Of a DNA stretch of 64,000 nucleotides, positions 61,814-64,000 are shown piece after piece. The notes beneath the pieces are model-generated. The model was not told the origin of the DNA and did not search any database. It saw only the letters and a list, made by a program, of their open reading frames with translations. Made by a program: the position numbers and the translations under genes. Position 1 is the stretch's first letter. Each line of letters begins with the position of its first letter. The DNA lies in NCBI GenBank assembly GCA_017501255.1, contig JAFVXE010000061.1:186001-250000 (forward strand). The letters are read 5' to 3'. The stretch comes from Clostridia bacterium (lineage in GTDB: Bacteria; Bacillota; Clostridia; Christensenellales; Aristaeellaceae).

Positions 61814-62880
61814 GGGTTTGCCTCCTTCAAAATCTCTCGGGTATGGCTCAGGAGCGCATTCATTTCTTCCTCTGTGCCGATGGTGATGCGCACATAGGGG
61901 CTCAGCCGCTGGGTGCCGAAATAGCGCACCAGCACGCCCCGGTCTTTCAGTTTTTCGTAGTATTCCTTGCCGCTGATCACATTGGGAGCGGCAAAGAGGA
62001 AATTGGTGGCGCTTTCCGTCAGGGTAAAGCCCAGCTCTTTCAAGGCTTCTGCCGTATGCTGGCGGGTTTTCATGATCCTCTGGCAGCAATCCTCAAAATA
62101 GGCGGTGTCCTTCATGGCTTCCACGCCCGCCAGCATACTGAGCCGATTGATGTTGTAGGGATGGAAACTGTTGCGCACCCGTTCCAGATCGTCAATGATC
62201 GCAGGCTGGGCCATGGCATAGCCGATGCGGGCGCCTGCCAGCGACCGGGACTTGCTGAAGGTACGAACCACCAGCAGGTTGGGATAGCGGTCAATCAGCG
62301 TCACTGCCGACTGGCCGCCGAAATCCACATAGGCCTCATCCACCAGCACCACATGATCAGGGTTGGAAGCCACAATCTTCTCCACCTCAGAAAGGGGCAG
62401 GGCAATGGCCGTAGGCGCATTGGGATTGGCAAAGACCACCATGGATCCCACGCCGCAGAACTTCTCCACCGGAAGGGAAAAATCCTCCCGCAGAGGGATC
62501 ACGTTGGGCTGGGTTTGGAACAACTGGGCAAACACCTTGTAAAAACCGTAGCTGATATCCGGAATGGTCACCGGGTGTTCTGCATCCGCATAGGCCAGGA
62601 AGGAAAAGCCCAGCGTTTCATCGGAGCCATTGGTGACGAACACATTCTCGGATTTCAGGCCATAGTGCTCGGCAATAGCGGCCTTCAGCGGGGCAATGGT
62701 GGGGTCGGAGTACAATTTCAGCTGGCTCACCGCCTCCCGGGTGATGGCGTCCATCACCCCAGGGGCAGGCGGGTAGGGATTTTCGTTGGTGTTGAGCTTG
62801 ATATAGCTTTTATCCTGCGGCTGCTCGCCCGGTACATAGGGGTCAAGGGAGCTGAGGGCAGGTCTGAGAAACTGGCTCAT
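61810..62880 (-). CDS. hisC: Histidinol-phosphate aminotransferase HisC
   Basis: 356 residues. PLP Lys in TFSKSRSLAGARIGYAM, Asn in FANPNAPT, Asp/Tyr in LVDEAYVDFGG. Converts imidazole acetol phosphate to histidinol phosphate. Four bases after hisD, ATGA overlap with hisB. Confidence 0.96.
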   Translation of the reverse strand: MSQFLRPALSSLDPYVPGEQPQDKSYIKLNTNENPYPPAPGVMDAITREAVSQLKLYSDPTIAPLKAAIAEHYGLKSENVFVTNGSDETLGFSFLAYADAEHPVTIPDISYGFYKVFAQLFQTQPNVIPLREDFSLPVEKFCGVGSMVVFANPNAPTAIALPLSEVEKIVASNPDHVVLVDEAYVDFGGQSAVTLIDRYPNLLVVRTFSKSRSLAGARIGYAMAQPAIIDDLERVRNSFHPYNINRLSMLAGVEAMKDTAYFEDCCQRIMKTRQHTAEALKELGFTLTESATNFLFAAPNVISGKEYYEKLKDRGVLVRYFGTQRLSPYVRITIGTEEEMNALLSHTREILKEANP

Positions 62881-62884
62881 GATC

Positions 62885-64000
62885 TTACTCCTTCACACGG
62901 ACACGGACGGCATTGGCGTGTGCGCCCAGCCCTTCGCGCTCGGCAAAACGCATCACATCTTCGGCCACATCCTGCAGGGCTTCACGGGTGTAGTAGATGT
63001 AGCTGGAACGGCGGCAGAAATCATCCACGCCAAGGGGCGAGGAATACCGGGCAGTGCCGCTGGTGGGCAAAGTGTGGTTGGGGCCTGCCAGATAGTCGCC
63101 CAGCGGTTCGGGGCAGTTGCGGCCCAGGAAGATGCTGCCGGCGTTGTTGAGCAGGGGCAGCAGACCGAAGGGATCGTCCACACACACTTCCAGATGTTCG
63201 GGAGCGATTTCATCGGCCACTTTGGCAGCGGTTTCCAGGCTGTCCACGATGATGATGCGGCCATTCTCTTCAATGGAGGTACGGGCGATCTCTTCCCGGG
63301 GCAGCAGGCTCAGCTGACGCTCCACCTCCGCCTGCACGGCAAAGGCCAGCTTTTCGCTGGTGGTGGCCAGCCATGCGGAAGCCAGCTTGTCGTGTTCCGC
63401 CTGAGAGAGCAGGTCGGCAGCCACGTGGGTGGGGTTGCTCTTTTCATCGGCAATCACCATGATCTCGCTGGGGCCGGCTACCATATCCACATCGATGAGG
63501 CCCTGTGCGTAGCACAGCTGTTTGGCAGTGGCCACGAAGATGTTGCCGGGGCCCACGATTTTATCCACCTTGGGCACGGACTCGGTGCCGTAAGCCAGCG
63601 CAGCCACAGCCTGTGCGCCGCCCAGCTTGACGATGGTACGCACACCGGCGATCTTGGCAGCTGCCAGAATCACAGCGGGTACATTGCCTTCCTTATCAGG
63701 AGGTGTGGTCATGACGATATTCTGAACGCCAGCAATCTTAGCGGGGATGGCGTCCATCAGCACGGAGCTGGGATAGCGGGCCGTACCGCCGGGCACATAC
63801 AGGCCCACGCTCCTGAGGGGCAGCACCCGCTGGCCCACCACCACGCCAGCCTTGGGGGTATCCACAAAGCCGGTGCGCTTCTGCTGCTTATGGAAGCGCT
63901 CGATGTTGGCAGCTGCCAGTTCCATGGTGGCGATCAATTCCGGCTCCACGGCCTGATAGGCGGCTTCCACTTCCGCATCGGTTACCAGCAAAGTCTCGGG
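62885..64000 (-). CDS. hisD: Histidinol dehydrogenase HisD, 5' end beyond window
   Basis: 371 C-terminal residues are visible (family usual about 430); the frame stays open to base 64000. Zinc ligands Gln and His in LLSQAEHDKLASA, then Asp and His blocks GPNHTLPTSGTARYSSPLGVDDF and the terminal EREGLGAHANAVRVR. Also AQAVAALAYGTESVPKVDKIVGPGN. Last two oxidation steps to histidine. First visible gene of the operon; hisG and hisZ would be expected to the right. Confidence 0.95.
   Translation of the reverse strand, partial: PETLLVTDAEVEAAYQAVEPELIATMELAAANIERFHKQQKRTGFVDTPKAGVVVGQRVLPLRSVGLYVPGGTARYPSSVLMDAIPAKIAGVQNIVMTTPPDKEGNVPAVILAAAKIAGVRTIVKLGGAQAVAALAYGTESVPKVDKIVGPGNIFVATAKQLCYAQGLIDVDMVAGPSEIMVIADEKSNPTHVAADLLSQAEHDKLASAWLATTSEKLAFAVQAEVERQLSLLPREEIARTSIEENGRIIIVDSLETAAKVADEIAPEHLEVCVDDPFGLLPLLNNAGSIFLGRNCPEPLGDYLAGPNHTLPTSGTARYSSPLGVDDFCRRSSYIYYTREALQDVAEDVMRFAEREGLGAHANAVRVRVKE

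Noticed and set aside
1..64000. CRISPR arrays, insertion sequences, prophage, riboswitches or T-boxes
   Set aside because: No direct-repeat array, transposase or integrase was seen, and no recognisable aptamer in front of the aminotransferase, glnA or importer genes. The leader of the his operon is outside the window.

Overview
The window reads as a chromosomal segment of an anaerobic, endospore-forming Bacillota bacterium of class Clostridia, probably a gut or rumen organism. Evidence for this: a spoIIGA-sigE pair; Hdr-type flavin/iron-sulfur electron-transfer genes; polysaccharide-degrading enzymes (GH3, GH43, CE2 esterase); strong Shine-Dalgarno sites; TTGnnn-17-TAtaaT promoters; and intrinsic terminators between units. 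GC is moderately high by eye. No species can be named. I saw no insertion sequence, prophage or CRISPR array.

Layout. (1) 1-7831, minus strand: a redox-carbon operon, malate dehydrogenase > fumarase > HdrB > HdrC > HdrA > MvhD/FlxD > two 4Fe-4S subunits, the last cut by the window edge. A LysR regulator lies upstream (8149-9072), and the promoter carries a palindrome at the classical LysR position. (2) 9257-14114: tRNA-Lys(CTT), a PAP2 phosphatase, a Gfo/Idh/MocA oxidoreductase with a TIM-barrel isomerase, a low-molecular-weight phosphatase with an SCP2-like protein, and a MerR-like HTH protein. (3) 14119-24900, minus: CapA-like protein, Lrp-aminotransferase pair, DUF4153 membrane protein, sugar ABC importer (binding protein and two permeases, no ATPase), then spoIIGA-sigE-murG. 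(4) 25070-40324: CE2 esterase, GNAT, glutamine synthetase, HD hydrolase, ABC exporter, a secreted BACON/C39-like protein, a dinB-HAD operon with an SOS-box-like operator, a MATE pump with an LRR protein, a TIM-barrel and a membrane protein, an SGNH hydrolase, and an MFS pump whose leader looks like a ribosome-controlled attenuator. (5) 40794-45816: a domain-permuted GH3, a small membrane protein, tRNA-Val(GAC) and a GH43. (6) 45996-57471: a first DUF368/PopT, YchF, an ATP-grasp protein, a clostripain-like secreted peptidase, a tandem PPK2 carrying three 71-residue N-terminal repeats, a DUF3795 protein, a GNAT/YgjP/Nudix operon and a second DUF368 protein. (7) 57559-64000, minus: a tightly overlapping histidine operon, hisD(partial)-hisC-hisB-hisH-hisA-hisF-hisIE-hisK.

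How the genes fit together. The left operon would interconvert oxaloacetate, malate and fumarate next to an Hdr-Flx-type complex that in other anaerobes couples NAD(H), ferredoxin and thiol/disulfide chemistry. The middle regions hold plant-polysaccharide use, envelope and sporulation functions. The right end is amino-acid biosynthesis. The most unusual items are the repeat-bearing PPK2 beside a low-complexity secreted peptidase, the MFS leader/attenuator, and the Hdr-Flx/malate-fumarate operon with its paired GTTATC-N6-GATAAC operators.
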